Shown here: piece by piece, positions 1 to 5,674 of the stretch
How positions within the stretch are numbered: the first letter of the stretch is position 1
Layout: the number at the start of each line of letters is the position of its first letter
Origin: Alphaproteobacteria bacterium
Lineage (GTDB): Bacteria; Pseudomonadota; Alphaproteobacteria; Rhizobiales; Aestuariivirgaceae
DNA length: 5,674 bases
Assembly (NCBI GenBank): GCA_005884715.1
Contig: VAZZ01000404.1
Span: 1 to 5,674, forward strand
Direction of reading: 5' to 3'
Notes under the pieces: generated by a model
Databases searched by the model: none
Seen by the model: only the letters and a program-made list of their open reading frames with translations
What the model was told of the DNA's origin: nothing
Position numbers and translations under genes: made by a program

Positions 1-151
1 TGTCCCCGTTCGGGTGGTTCTGGTATTTGGAGGCGATCTTGTTCATCCGGTTGATCGCCTGGGCGGGGACAGAGGCTGCCCCGACAAGGGCCGCGCCCGA
101 CAGGGCTTGCCCCAGAAGTTTGCGGCGCGATAATTCAGATTTGTCCTTCAT
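1..151 (-). CDS. High-potential iron-sulfur protein (HiPIP), N-terminal part, cut by window edge
   Basis: The first 50 codons of a small exported redox protein are visible; the rest lies left of the window. Residues 8-13 read SRRKLL, a twin-arginine (Tat) motif, followed by a hydrophobic Ala/Gly/Leu-rich stretch (about 16-28) and a likely signal-peptidase site after AQA at residue 32. The start of the mature protein, with ASKYQNHPNGD at residues 40-50, matches the family pattern in which a Tyr-Gln-x-x-Pro segment precedes the first Cys of the [4Fe-4S] cluster site. HiPIPs carry electrons in the periplasm, and Tat export fits because the cluster is inserted before export. The cluster cysteines themselves are not visible, so the assignment rests on the signal peptide and this short motif. 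ATG 151 is preferred over in-frame ATG 157 because of Shine-Dalgarno spacing. The gene lies downstream of phhA on the same strand, separated by a repeat element. Confidence 0.72.
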   Translation of the reverse strand, partial: MKDKSELSRRKLLGQALSGAALVGAASVPAQAINRMNKIASKYQNHPNGD

Positions 152-159
152 CGGCATGA

Positions 160-167
160 CTCCCTTT
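160..167 (-). promoter_or_regulatory. Shine-Dalgarno site of the HiPIP gene
   Basis: On the minus strand this reads AAAGGGAG. It lies 8 nt upstream of ATG 151 but only 2 nt upstream of the in-frame ATG at 157, which is why the shorter start is chosen. No convincing -35/-10 pair was seen further upstream; the 168-290 stretch holds only a 5-bp inverted repeat (CTCGA/TCGAG at 189-205). Confidence 0.6.
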
Positions 168-270
168 CGGTTGAGGCTCATTGTCCATCTCGACTGAAGA
201 TCGAGGGCTGCCCTTTCTCGTGGATTGAACGGGAGCCAACGCGTGACGATGGGGCAAGGTTCCATTTGCT

Positions 271-285
271 GCCGGCTTGGATTCA
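271..285 (+). repeat. 15-bp outer flank shared by repeat elements A and B (copy 1)
   Basis: GCCGGCTTGGATTCA here and GCCGGCCTGGATTCA at 1325-1339 differ at one base, and each lies just to the left of a C-rich palindromic arm. This suggests it is a module of the mosaic repeat family and not unique intergenic sequence. The two copies are in direct orientation and flank phhA. Confidence 0.55.
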
Positions 286-294
286 CCCATTTCT

Positions 295-423
295 CCTTCC
301 CCCGCTTTGCGCGGGGAAGGTGGCGCGAAGCGCCGGATGGGGGTCGCCATCTAGCGATTGATCTGTGCCACTGCCCCCATCCGGCTCGCTGACGCTCGCC
401 ACCTTCCCCGCAAAGGGGGAAGG
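295..423. repeat. Palindromic intergenic element A (RIME/REP-like), inverted arms 295-343 and 374-423
   Basis: The left arm (295-343) and the right arm (374-423) are near-perfect inverted repeats of about 50 nt, separated by a 30-nt spacer. Each arm starts or ends in CCTTCCCC/GGGGAAGG and carries its own smaller hairpin, for example GGCGC-gaa-GCGCC at 322-334. The element begins at the very end of phhA, 1 nt past the stop codon, and separates it from the HiPIP gene on the same strand, so transcription leaving phhA would form a very large stem. It has no clear T-run and is not a typical intrinsic terminator, but it could stabilise or attenuate the transcript. The mosaic palindromic style recalls rhizobial RIME elements; exact family membership is from memory and unchecked. 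Confidence 0.85.
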
Positions 424-424
424 A

Positions 425-1254
425 TTATTTGAGCTTGGTCTTGGTCCTGGGGAAATCGCGCCAGTAGTCGCCGGTGCCTTTGCGGATGACTTTGTCTCGC
501 TTAAGGATTTCGAAAGGCGTGAGGGTCGGCTCATTGCGGATCTCATCGATGAGGGCCAGGATATCTCCACCCTTCAGGAGGTCGAACAGGTCCTCGAAGC
601 GATCGATCACGAAATAGGTCGACTGGAAGTCGTCGATATAATAGCCGGTGCGCAGCACGCGTTCGAGATCGAAGGCGAGCTGATGGGCGGATCGATCCTT
701 GGCCACATATTTCGCCTCGCCGTATGACGAGACGATCCCCGCCCCATAGATGCGCACGCCCTCAGGCTTGCGGATCAGTCCGAACTCGATCGTATACCAG
801 TTGAGGCGGGCGAGGAACTTCACCGCCTTCCTTTCCATCCCCTGAAGCCCGACCCGGCCATATTCGTTCATGTAATCGGCATAGGCGTGGTTGGCGAGGA
901 GCGGCACATGGCCGAAGACATCGTGGAAGATATCGGGCTCCTCCAGATAGTCGAGCTGCTCGCGGCTCCTGATGAAGGTGCCGGCCGGAAACTGGCGGTT
1001 GGCGAGCATCTGGAAGAAGGGCCGCGACGGTATCAGCCCCGGCACCGCGACGACCTCCCAGCCGGTGATCTTTTTCAGGCGAGCGCTTCGAGGCCCTTGA
1101 GGTATTCCTCGGCGACATGGGCCTTGAGGGTCTCGAGCTGGCGTTCGAACAGCGTGCGCCAGATGGCGTGGTCCTCGGAAGTGTAGTTCTTCCACTTCTG
1201 GTCGATGATGCAGTCTTCGACGGTTTGAGCGGTCAAAACGGTGTGCGTGGACAT
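425..1254 (-). pseudogene. phhA: Phenylalanine 4-monooxygenase (PhhA), disrupted by internal deletion/frameshift
   Basis: PhhA is a cytosolic, iron- and tetrahydropterin-dependent enzyme that hydroxylates phenylalanine to tyrosine. The family is unmistakable: EPDIFHDVFGHVP carries the two iron-binding histidines (codons 923-925 and 908-910) and WYTIEFGL carries the iron-binding glutamate (785-787). VAVPGLIP, FPAGTFIR and RIYGAGIVSSYGE are further family blocks. The reading frame is broken. From ATG 1254 translation runs 59 codons to KGLEALA and stops at 1075-1077, while the remaining 217 codons from LKKITGW to the stop at 425-427 lie in another frame. Compared with the Chromobacterium violaceum enzyme as I recall it, about 16 residues containing the conserved PDF segment are missing at the joint, i.e. 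about 46 nt. ATG 1254 is chosen over GTG 1263 by Shine-Dalgarno spacing. The iron site is intact but unreachable by ordinary translation. This is either a recent pseudogene or a sequence error; which one cannot be told here. Confidence 0.9.
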
Positions 1255-1263
1255 GACCTTCAC

Positions 1264-1268
1264 TCCTC
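1264..1268 (-). promoter_or_regulatory. Shine-Dalgarno site of phhA
   Basis: The minus strand reads GAGGA, with 9 nt to ATG 1254 and no gap to the in-frame GTG at 1261-1263. This supports ATG 1254 as the translation start. Confidence 0.6.
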
Positions 1269-1281
1269 AGCACCCTGGATC

Positions 1282-1309
1282 AAGATATATATAGGAAGCT
1301 ATTTGTCAC
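1282..1309 (-). promoter_or_regulatory. Possible sigma-70-type promoter of phhA
   Basis: On the minus strand GTGACA (1309-1304) is followed after 16 nt by TATCTT (1287-1282), matching 5 of 6 and 4 of 6 consensus bases. The site lies in an AT-rich stretch of otherwise GC-rich sequence, about 30 nt upstream of the phhA start, leaving a short leader. Other registers of the TATATATA run are possible. I see no RpoN (GG-N10-GC) site here, although phhA is sigma-54-controlled in pseudomonads. Confidence 0.4.
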
Positions 1310-1324
1310 CCTGCATATCGTGGT

Positions 1325-1339
1325 GCCGGCCTGGATTCA
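1325..1339 (+). repeat. 15-bp outer flank shared by repeat elements A and B (copy 2)
   Basis: Fourteen of 15 bases match 271-285, in the same orientation. It lies immediately left of the C-rich boundary of element B (1341 onward). Confidence 0.55.
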
Positions 1340-1341
1340 TT

Positions 1342-1650
1342 CCCCCTCCCCCGTTGGGCAGGGCAATCGCATATGAAACTTGTGAGGCTAAAAAGAGGAA
1401 ACACTATCCGTCATTCCCCCTCTCCCGTTGCAAAGCAACGGGAGAGGGTGGCCGAAGGCCGGGTGAGGGCTCTTTCTTTGACAGAGAAAAGCATTTCAGG
1501 AGCATTACTCTTACGGACAAAGAGCCCTCACCCGCCCTATCGGGCACCCTCTCCCATCCTGACGGACGGGAGAGGGGGAAAATTGGAGATAGCTCGACTA
1601 CCTCAAGAATACTCATATGCGATTTGCCCTCCCCCGTTGGGGGGCGAGGG
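1342..1650. repeat. Palindromic intergenic element B (RIME-like mosaic), core arms 1416-1475 and 1519-1578
   Basis: This nested palindrome fills most of the gap between phhA and the protease gene. The core has a left arm (1416-1475) and right arm (1519-1578) that are inverted repeats of about 60 nt around a 43-nt spacer. The left arm contains a perfect 13-bp hairpin, CCCTCTCCCGTTG at 1418-1430 pairing with 1436-1448, and a GGCC-gaa-GGCC hairpin. The right arm instead has a loop containing GTCCGTCAGGAT (read in reverse) and a GCCC-tat-GGGC type hairpin, so the two arms are distinguishable. Outside the core, AATCGCATATGA (1365-1376) and its inverse (1613-1624) form a second inverted pair next to C-rich mini-hairpins. 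The right flank GAGGGGGAAAATTGGAGAT (1572-1590) recurs exactly in element C. No transposase or credible protein is encoded. The stretch from 1264 to 1786 otherwise holds only the regulatory candidates listed separately. Confidence 0.88.
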
Positions 1651-1677
1651 TATGAGGGCCTTCCTACAATTTTATCT

Positions 1678-1724
1678 GTTACCTTAAGGCAACCGATAGT
1701 TGCTTGGGATAAGTCATTCTTATC
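1678..1724 (+). promoter_or_regulatory. Cluster of palindromes upstream of the protease gene (possible operators)
   Basis: Three small symmetrical motifs lie in 47 nt. GTTACCTTAAGGCAAC at 1678-1693 is a 16-bp palindrome with one mismatched pair. GCAAC-cgata-GTTGC spans 1689-1703, and GATAAG-tcatt-CTTATC spans 1708-1724. The first two share a GTTGCC-like half-site, so the arrangement reads as three half-sites in alternating orientation. It lies 63-109 nt upstream of the chosen protease start, where a regulator binding site would be expected. I found no convincing -35/-10 pair and cannot name a regulator; chance occurrence is possible for the shorter two. Confidence 0.35.
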
Positions 1725-1786
1725 GCGCGAAGTCTGTCGGCGAAGCCACGACAGCGCTCTATGGCCCCACAGGGAGAAAGTATCGG

Positions 1787-3824
1787 ATGCCCGCTACGAC
1801 TACGATTGCCCCAACCGGCAATGCCTATATCGATGGAGTGCTGTCCGGCACCAAATGGGCCGTGACCACCCTCACCTTCAGTTTCCCGTCGAGTGCCTCC
1901 TATTATGGCTCGAGCTACGGCTCCGGTGAACCGCTCAGCAATTTCGAGGCGCTGAATTCCGTGCAAATGGCAGCGGCCCGCGCGGTGCTCGCCAACTATG
2001 CAGCGGTCGCCAATATCACCTTCCAGGAAATCACCGAAACCGCAACCCAGCACGGCGATCTCAGGCTGGCGGAATCGGACAAGCCGGGCACCGCCTGGGC
2101 CTATTACCCTTCGACCGCGGCCGAGGGTGGTGACGCCTGGTTCAACAATACGACGGGCTATTACGACAATCCGGTTATCGGCACCTACGCCTATTCCGCC
2201 TTTCTGCACGAGCTCGGCCATTCCTTGGGACTGAAGCATCCGCAGGATGTCAGTGGCTCTTTCGGAGCGATGCCGCTCGACAAGGACTCCCTCGAATATT
2301 CGGTCATGAGCTATCGCTCCTATATCGGCGCGTCGACCAGCAGCGGTTATACGAACGCATATGGCAGTTATCCGCAGTCGCTGATGATGTACGACATCGC
2401 CGCGGTGCAGAAGATGTACGGCGCCGATTTCAGTACCAACAGCGGCAACACCACTTACACCTGGAGCTCGACGACGGGCGAGATGTCCATCAACGGGGTT
2501 GGTCAAGGTACGCCGGCAGTCAACAAGATCTTCCTCACCATCTGGGATGGCGGGGGAACCGATACTTATGATTTCTCGAACTATACGACGGGCGTCACCG
2601 TCGATCTGAGGCCCGGACAATGGTCGACGGCCTCGGCCGCTCAGCTGGCGCTTCTCAAGTATGATGGATCCGAAGTCGCTGCCGGCAATATCGCCAACGC
2701 CCTCCTCTACAATGGCGATCTCAGATCGCTGATCGAGAACGCCATTGGCGGCAAGGCCAGCGATGTGCTCATCGGCAATGTGGCAAACAACCTTCTCAAT
2801 GGCGGTGCCGGCAATGACAGGCTCATCGGCGATGCCGGCAATGACACTTTGCAGGGAGGTGCCGACAGCGACACCGCCGTCTTCAGCGGTAGCCGCTCGC
2901 AGTATCAGGTGAGCCAGCTTGCCGATGGTTCCTTGAGCGTCGTCGATTTGCGCAGCGGCTCACCCGATGGCTCCGACATCGTCTGGAATGTCGAGCAGTT
3001 CGAGTTCAGCGACAAGAAATACACGATTGCCGAAGTCCTGGCGGATCCGGGATCGCCGCCGCCCCAGTCTTCCACGACGGGCCTCACGCTGACCGGCACC
3101 TCCGGCAACGACACGCTCAACGGCGCTTCGTTGGATGACATCATCTCGGGCCTTGGCGGTGCCGATGTGCTCTCTGGCTATGGCGGAGCCGACACGCTCG
3201 ATGGCGGCTCAGGCAGCGACAAGCTTTATGGCGGCGATGGCAGCTGGAACCGATACCGCGAGCTACGCAACGGCGACGGCGGCGGTGGTTGCCAGTCTCG
3301 CATCCCCCTCGAACAACAAGGGGGACGCCTATCTCGATTCATATACCGGCATTGAGAACCTGACCGGCAGCAACTATGCCGATACCCTCACCGGAAACGG
3401 TTCCGTCAACAGCCTGGCCGGCGGCGGGGGCGCAGACAACCTCTATGGCAACGGCGGAAACGACACGCTGACGGGGGGTGCTGGCGCCGATTATCTCAAT
3501 GGTGGCTCAGGCACCGACATGGCGGTTCTCGCCGGCAAGTCCACGGATTATAGCTGGGTCAAGAACGCCGATGGGTCGTGGACGATAACGGATCTCCGTT
3601 CGGGCTCTCCCGATGGCAAGGACACGCTCGTCTCGATCGAGCTTCTGCAATTCAACGATGGCCAGAAAACTCTGGGGACATCGAGCACATCGACTGTGGC
3701 GGCGGCGGCAGAACCTCATTTGGATCTGATGCCATCGCCTTCCCATATTGAGCAGCATGCGGGCTGGCCTGCCGTCCATGAGACCTGGCTTGCCTCCTTG
3801 GACAAGGACTTCCTGCTCGTATAG
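1787..3824 (+). pseudogene. Serralysin-family M10 zinc metalloprotease with RTX repeats, interrupted by a +1 frameshift
   Basis: This is an extracellular zinc endopeptidase secreted by a type I system. Residues 141-151 read HELGHSLGLKH, the metzincin zinc site with catalytic Glu142, and SVMSY at 172-176 is the Met-turn with the zinc-proximal tyrosine typical of serralysins. A serralysin C-terminal (M10_C-like) region starts near WDGGGTDTYDF (about 253). RTX nonapeptides (GGxGxDxL) follow at about 321-365 and 435-485, with another cluster at 525-580 in the shifted frame. Near 3242-3245 the frame breaks: one extra base (A3242 or T3245) turns the expected DGSGTDTASY or DGAGTDTASY into a wrong frame that stops at 3353-3355 (522 aa). 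Removing one base restores a 678-aa protein ending LDKDFLLV, a typical type I signal with a hydrophobic tail. Start ATG 1787 has GGGAG at 1772-1776 and no signal peptide, as expected. As read, the product keeps the protease but loses the last RTX block and secretion signal. It may be a real mutation or a sequence error. Confidence 0.88.
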
Positions 3825-3847
3825 AGCAGACTGAAAGTGAGACGCCG

Positions 3848-4069
3848 ATGATTGACTGGATTCCTATAGATCAGTGGGTGGAATGCGCGAAAATGGAGCG
3901 CGCCGGGATCGTTTTCGAAGTCCGCAATGCGAAGGGCCAGACCCTGCTTACGGCCTGCATGCCCGAAATGCCCAAGGCGCCCTTCGATTGGACGGGTCCG
4001 CCGATAGAGTTTCGGCCTGTCCCCGAGCGCCCGGCCAAGCACTCTTCGCCCCTTCCGGGCCCGTCGTGA
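3848..4069 (+). CDS. Small protein of unknown function between protease and exporter (73 aa)
   Basis: A 73-codon frame starts 23 nt after the protease stop and is likely co-transcribed with it, since no terminator is seen in between. A purine-rich stretch AAAGTGAGA (3834-3842) precedes the ATG by 5 nt and is only a weak ribosome site. The protein starts MIDWIPIDQWVECAKMERAG, then VFEVRNAKGQTLLT, and ends in a Pro-rich tail. It has two cysteines (13 and 37), three tryptophans, no membrane segment and no signal peptide, so it should be cytosolic. The VFEVRNAKGQTL stretch reads like a beta-hairpin. I do not recognise a family. Position suggests a role with the protease or its secretion, for example as chaperone, regulator or inhibitor; known serralysin inhibitors are larger and exported, so inhibition is doubtful. 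The overlapping frame at 3874-4092 looks like a shadow. Confidence 0.6.
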   Translation: MIDWIPIDQWVECAKMERAGIVFEVRNAKGQTLLTACMPEMPKAPFDWTGPPIEFRPVPERPAKHSSPLPGPS

Positions 4070-4080
4070 TCGCAGGAGAT

Positions 4081-4330
4081 AATCGCATATGAACGAGACG
4101 CTCCCTCCGTTTTCCCCTTCTCCCGTCCGGAGGATGGGAGAAGGTGCCCGAAGGGCGGATGAGGGCTCTTTTCTCGCGGCCTGCGAAACTTTCAAAAGCA
4201 CCGCATTTTGCGGGCAAAGAGCCCTCACCCGGCCTTCGGCCACCCTCTCCCATTGCTTCGCAACGGGCGAGGGGGAAAATTGGAGATGGCCTGCCTGCCC
4301 AGTAATTTTCAGCGATTGCCCTGCCGATCA
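4081..4330. repeat. Palindromic intergenic element C (same family as B), core arms 4110-4171 and 4216-4279
   Basis: The core has two inverted arms of about 60 nt around a 44-nt spacer, and both match the arms of element B. The left arm (loop GTCCGGAGGAT, hairpin GCCC-gaa-GGGC) matches the right arm of B read in reverse. The right arm (loop CATTGCTTCGCAACG, hairpin GGCC-ttc-GGCC) matches the left arm of B in reverse. The core of C is therefore inverted relative to B. The outer flanks keep one orientation: AATCGCATATGAA on the left (4081-4093, also 1365-1377), GAGGGGGAAAATTGGAGAT on the right (4269-4287, also 1572-1590), and a GCGATTGCCCTGCC stretch at 4312-4325 resembling GCGATTTGCCCTCCC at 1619-1633. 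It fills the 343-nt gap between the small gene and the exporter gene and may act on the shared transcript. No gene is credible within it. Confidence 0.87.
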
Positions 4331-4412
4331 TTGGCGGCTGGCGCGCCACATTAACTGATCGTGCAGTGTTGGCGTCTATGATCACGGACTTATAGCAATC
4401 GTGTCGACATCC

Positions 4413-5674
4413 ATGCTGATGGCTCCTCCCTTATCCGAGTTGCGCCAGGCCTTTCGGCACTTGCGGCCGACGCTTCTGTGGATCGCGTTCTTCAGCTTCA
4501 TGGTCAATATCCTCATGCTGACGGGCGCCATGTTCATGCTCGAGGTCTATGACCGTGTGCTGCCGAGCGGCAGCGTGCCGACCCTGGTGGCGCTGGCCAT
4601 GCTGGCTTCCGTGCTGTTCGGGTCTCAGGCGTTCCTCGATGTCGTTCGTTCCCGCATTCTCATCCGTGTCGCCAATTCCCTCAATCGATCGCTGAGCCCG
4701 CGCCTGTTCGATGCCGTCCTGCATCTTCCCTTCACCGCGCGAAATGGCGCCGATGCTCAGCTGGCGCTGCGCGATCTCGACCAGATCCGCTCCTTCATTT
4801 CGGGCGGCGGGGTCTTGGCCCTGTTCGATCTTCCCTGGATACCGGTCTATCTGCTTTTCTGCTTTGCGCTCCATGTCTGGATCGGCATCACCGCCAGCAT
4901 CGGCGCACTTATCCTGTTCACGCTGGCACTCATCACCGAAGTCCTGACCCGCAAGCCTTCGGCGGAGGCGACCCTTTGCGCCTCACGCCGTGACGCCTGG
5001 ACGCAGGCCTGCATGCGCAATGCCGAAGCTGCCACGGCGATGGCCATGAAGGATCAGCTCCTGGCGCCATGGCAGAAATTCAACTTGCGATTCCTCAAGG
5101 CCCAGGAACGGGCGCATGACATCAGCGGCGGATTTGGCGCGCTGTCCAAGGCGCTGCGCATGCTGCTGCAATCGGCCGTTCTCGCGGTCGGCGCTTATCT
5201 GGTCATCCATGCCGAGGCGACGGCCGGCATCATCATAGCGGGCTCGATCCTGAGTGCGCGCGCTCTGGCGCCGGTGGAGCTCGCAATAGCGAACTGGCGC
5301 GGATTCCAGGCGGCACGCCAGGGCGCCAGACGGCTCAACCTCGTGCTCGAAGACTTGCCCAGGCAATCTCTGCAGCTTCCCTTGCCCAGACCCAAGGCAA
5401 ATCTCACCGTCGAAAACGCCAGCGTTTCTCCGCCGGGCAGTTCTTCGCCTGTGATTTCAGGCGCGAGCTTTGCCATTCAAGCGGGCACGGCACTCGGCAT
5501 CATCGGTCCCAGTGCCTCCGGCAAGTCATCGCTGGCGCGCGCCCTGGTCGGTGTGTGGCCCTTGGACGGAGGCAAGATCTGTCTCGATGGTGCCGCACTC
5601 AAGCTGTGGCCGCCACAGATCCTGGGCGAGAACATTGGTTATCTGCCTCAGGAGGTCCAGCTCTTCGATGGCAC
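4413..5674 (+). CDS. prtD: Type I secretion ABC transporter, PrtD/AprD type, C-terminus beyond window
   Basis: This is the inner-membrane ATPase-permease of a type I system; such proteins recognise C-terminal signals of RTX proteases and work with a membrane-fusion protein and a TolC-like channel. 420 codons are visible. LTGAMFMLEVYDRVLPSGSV near residues 37-56 is the hallmark of the PrtD family, which lacks an N-terminal peptidase domain. Hydrophobic segments lie at about 20-42, 55-75, 132-155 and 158-178, with a further pair around 245-285. The nucleotide-binding domain follows: Walker A GPSASGKS at 365-372 and the Q-loop in LPQEVQLFDG (Gln413). The signature motif and Walker B lie beyond the edge. 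The start is uncertain: GTG 4401 (giving MSTSMLMAPP), ATG 4413 and ATG 4419 share the frame, and none has a good Shine-Dalgarno sequence, so translation may be weak or coupled. The upstream protease is the obvious substrate. No frame defect is seen in the visible part. Confidence 0.9.
   Translation, partial: MLMAPPLSELRQAFRHLRPTLLWIAFFSFMVNILMLTGAMFMLEVYDRVLPSGSVPTLVALAMLASVLFGSQAFLDVVRSRILIRVANSLNRSLSPRLFDAVLHLPFTARNGADAQLALRDLDQIRSFISGGGVLALFDLPWIPVYLLFCFALHVWIGITASIGALILFTLALITEVLTRKPSAEATLCASRRDAWTQACMRNAEAATAMAMKDQLLAPWQKFNLRFLKAQERAHDISGGFGALSKALRMLLQSAVLAVGAYLVIHAEATAGIIIAGSILSARALAPVELAIANWRGFQAARQGARRLNLVLEDLPRQSLQLPLPRPKANLTVENASVSPPGSSSPVISGASFAIQAGTALGIIGPSASGKSSLARALVGVWPLDGGKICLDGAALKLWPPQILGENIGYLPQEVQLFDG

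Noticed and set aside
1416..1578. Possible CRISPR array or intrinsic terminator in element B
   Set aside because: The repeats are two inverted arms, not direct repeats with spacers, and the 13-bp hairpin is followed by TGGCC and not by a T-run.
1342..1650. Possible insertion-sequence remnant
   Set aside because: There are inverted arms but no transposase fragment, and the same palindromic design occurs at three intergenic sites, which fits a REP/RIME-like repeat better.
1117..1929. 270-codon frame on the plus strand
   Set aside because: It runs antisense to phhA, through element B and into the protease in another frame, with no recognisable domain.
1679..2620. Long 313-codon frame on the minus strand
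   Set aside because: It lies antisense to the serralysin, which has clear catalytic motifs; it is the usual high-GC shadow with Arg/Gly/Ile-rich low-information sequence.
3236..3252. Programmed ribosomal frameshift in the protease
   Set aside because: There is no slippery heptamer or run at the site and no such mechanism is known for serralysins; mutation or sequence error is simpler.
3874..4092. 72-codon frame overlapping the small gene
   Set aside because: Arg/Gly/Ala-rich shadow of the 3848-4069 frame, with no ribosome site.
3716..4243. 175-codon frame on the minus strand
   Set aside because: It crosses the protease end, the small gene and element C; the sequence is repeat-derived or antisense.
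4089..4358. 89-codon open frame with a good Shine-Dalgarno sequence
   Set aside because: Nearly all of it is the palindromic element C; the residues are translated repeat sequence and the start codon lies in a repeat flank that recurs elsewhere.

Overview
The window looks like a chromosomal segment of an alphaproteobacterium, most likely of the Hyphomicrobiales (rhizobial) order. The basis is GC-rich coding sequence, a rhizobial-type PhhA, a serralysin next to a PrtD-type exporter, and large palindromic intergenic elements that resemble the RIME/REP-like repeats described from rhizobia. The taxonomic call is an inference from protein character and repeat style; no marker gene is present.

Layout. 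The left part (1-1263) is read leftwards. It holds the first 50 codons of a Tat-exported high-potential iron-sulfur protein (HiPIP) cut by the window edge. Upstream of it is phhA (phenylalanine 4-hydroxylase), which as given is broken: about 46 nt appear to be missing after codon 58, so the two halves lie in different frames. A roughly 130-bp inverted-repeat element fills the gap between them. The right part (1678-5674) is read rightwards. It holds a serralysin-family M10 metalloprotease with RTX repeats, interrupted by an apparent +1 frameshift at about 3242-3245. A 73-codon gene of unknown function follows after a 23-nt gap. After a second repeat-filled gap comes a PrtD/AprD-type type I secretion ABC transporter, truncated by the window end just after its Q-loop.

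How the genes relate. The protease has no N-terminal signal peptide, carries Ca2+-binding RTX nonapeptides and ends in a hydrophobic DFLLV tail. That is the standard architecture of a type I secretion substrate, and the adjacent transporter is the expected exporter. The membrane-fusion protein (PrtE/AprE type) would be expected just beyond the right edge. phhA and the HiPIP gene have no obvious functional link to the protease locus.

Repeats. Three large palindromic elements sit at about 295-423 (A), 1342-1650 (B) and 4081-4330 (C). B and C belong to one family. Each has two ~60-nt arms in inverted orientation, and the two distinguishable arms occur in opposite order in B and C while the shared outer flanks keep the same orientation. 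They bracket the protease and the small gene. The most noteworthy points are the two disrupted genes in 3 kb, the inverted cores of B and C, the uncharacterised small gene between protease and exporter, and the palindromes upstream of the protease. I see no CRISPR, tRNA, rRNA or transposase gene.
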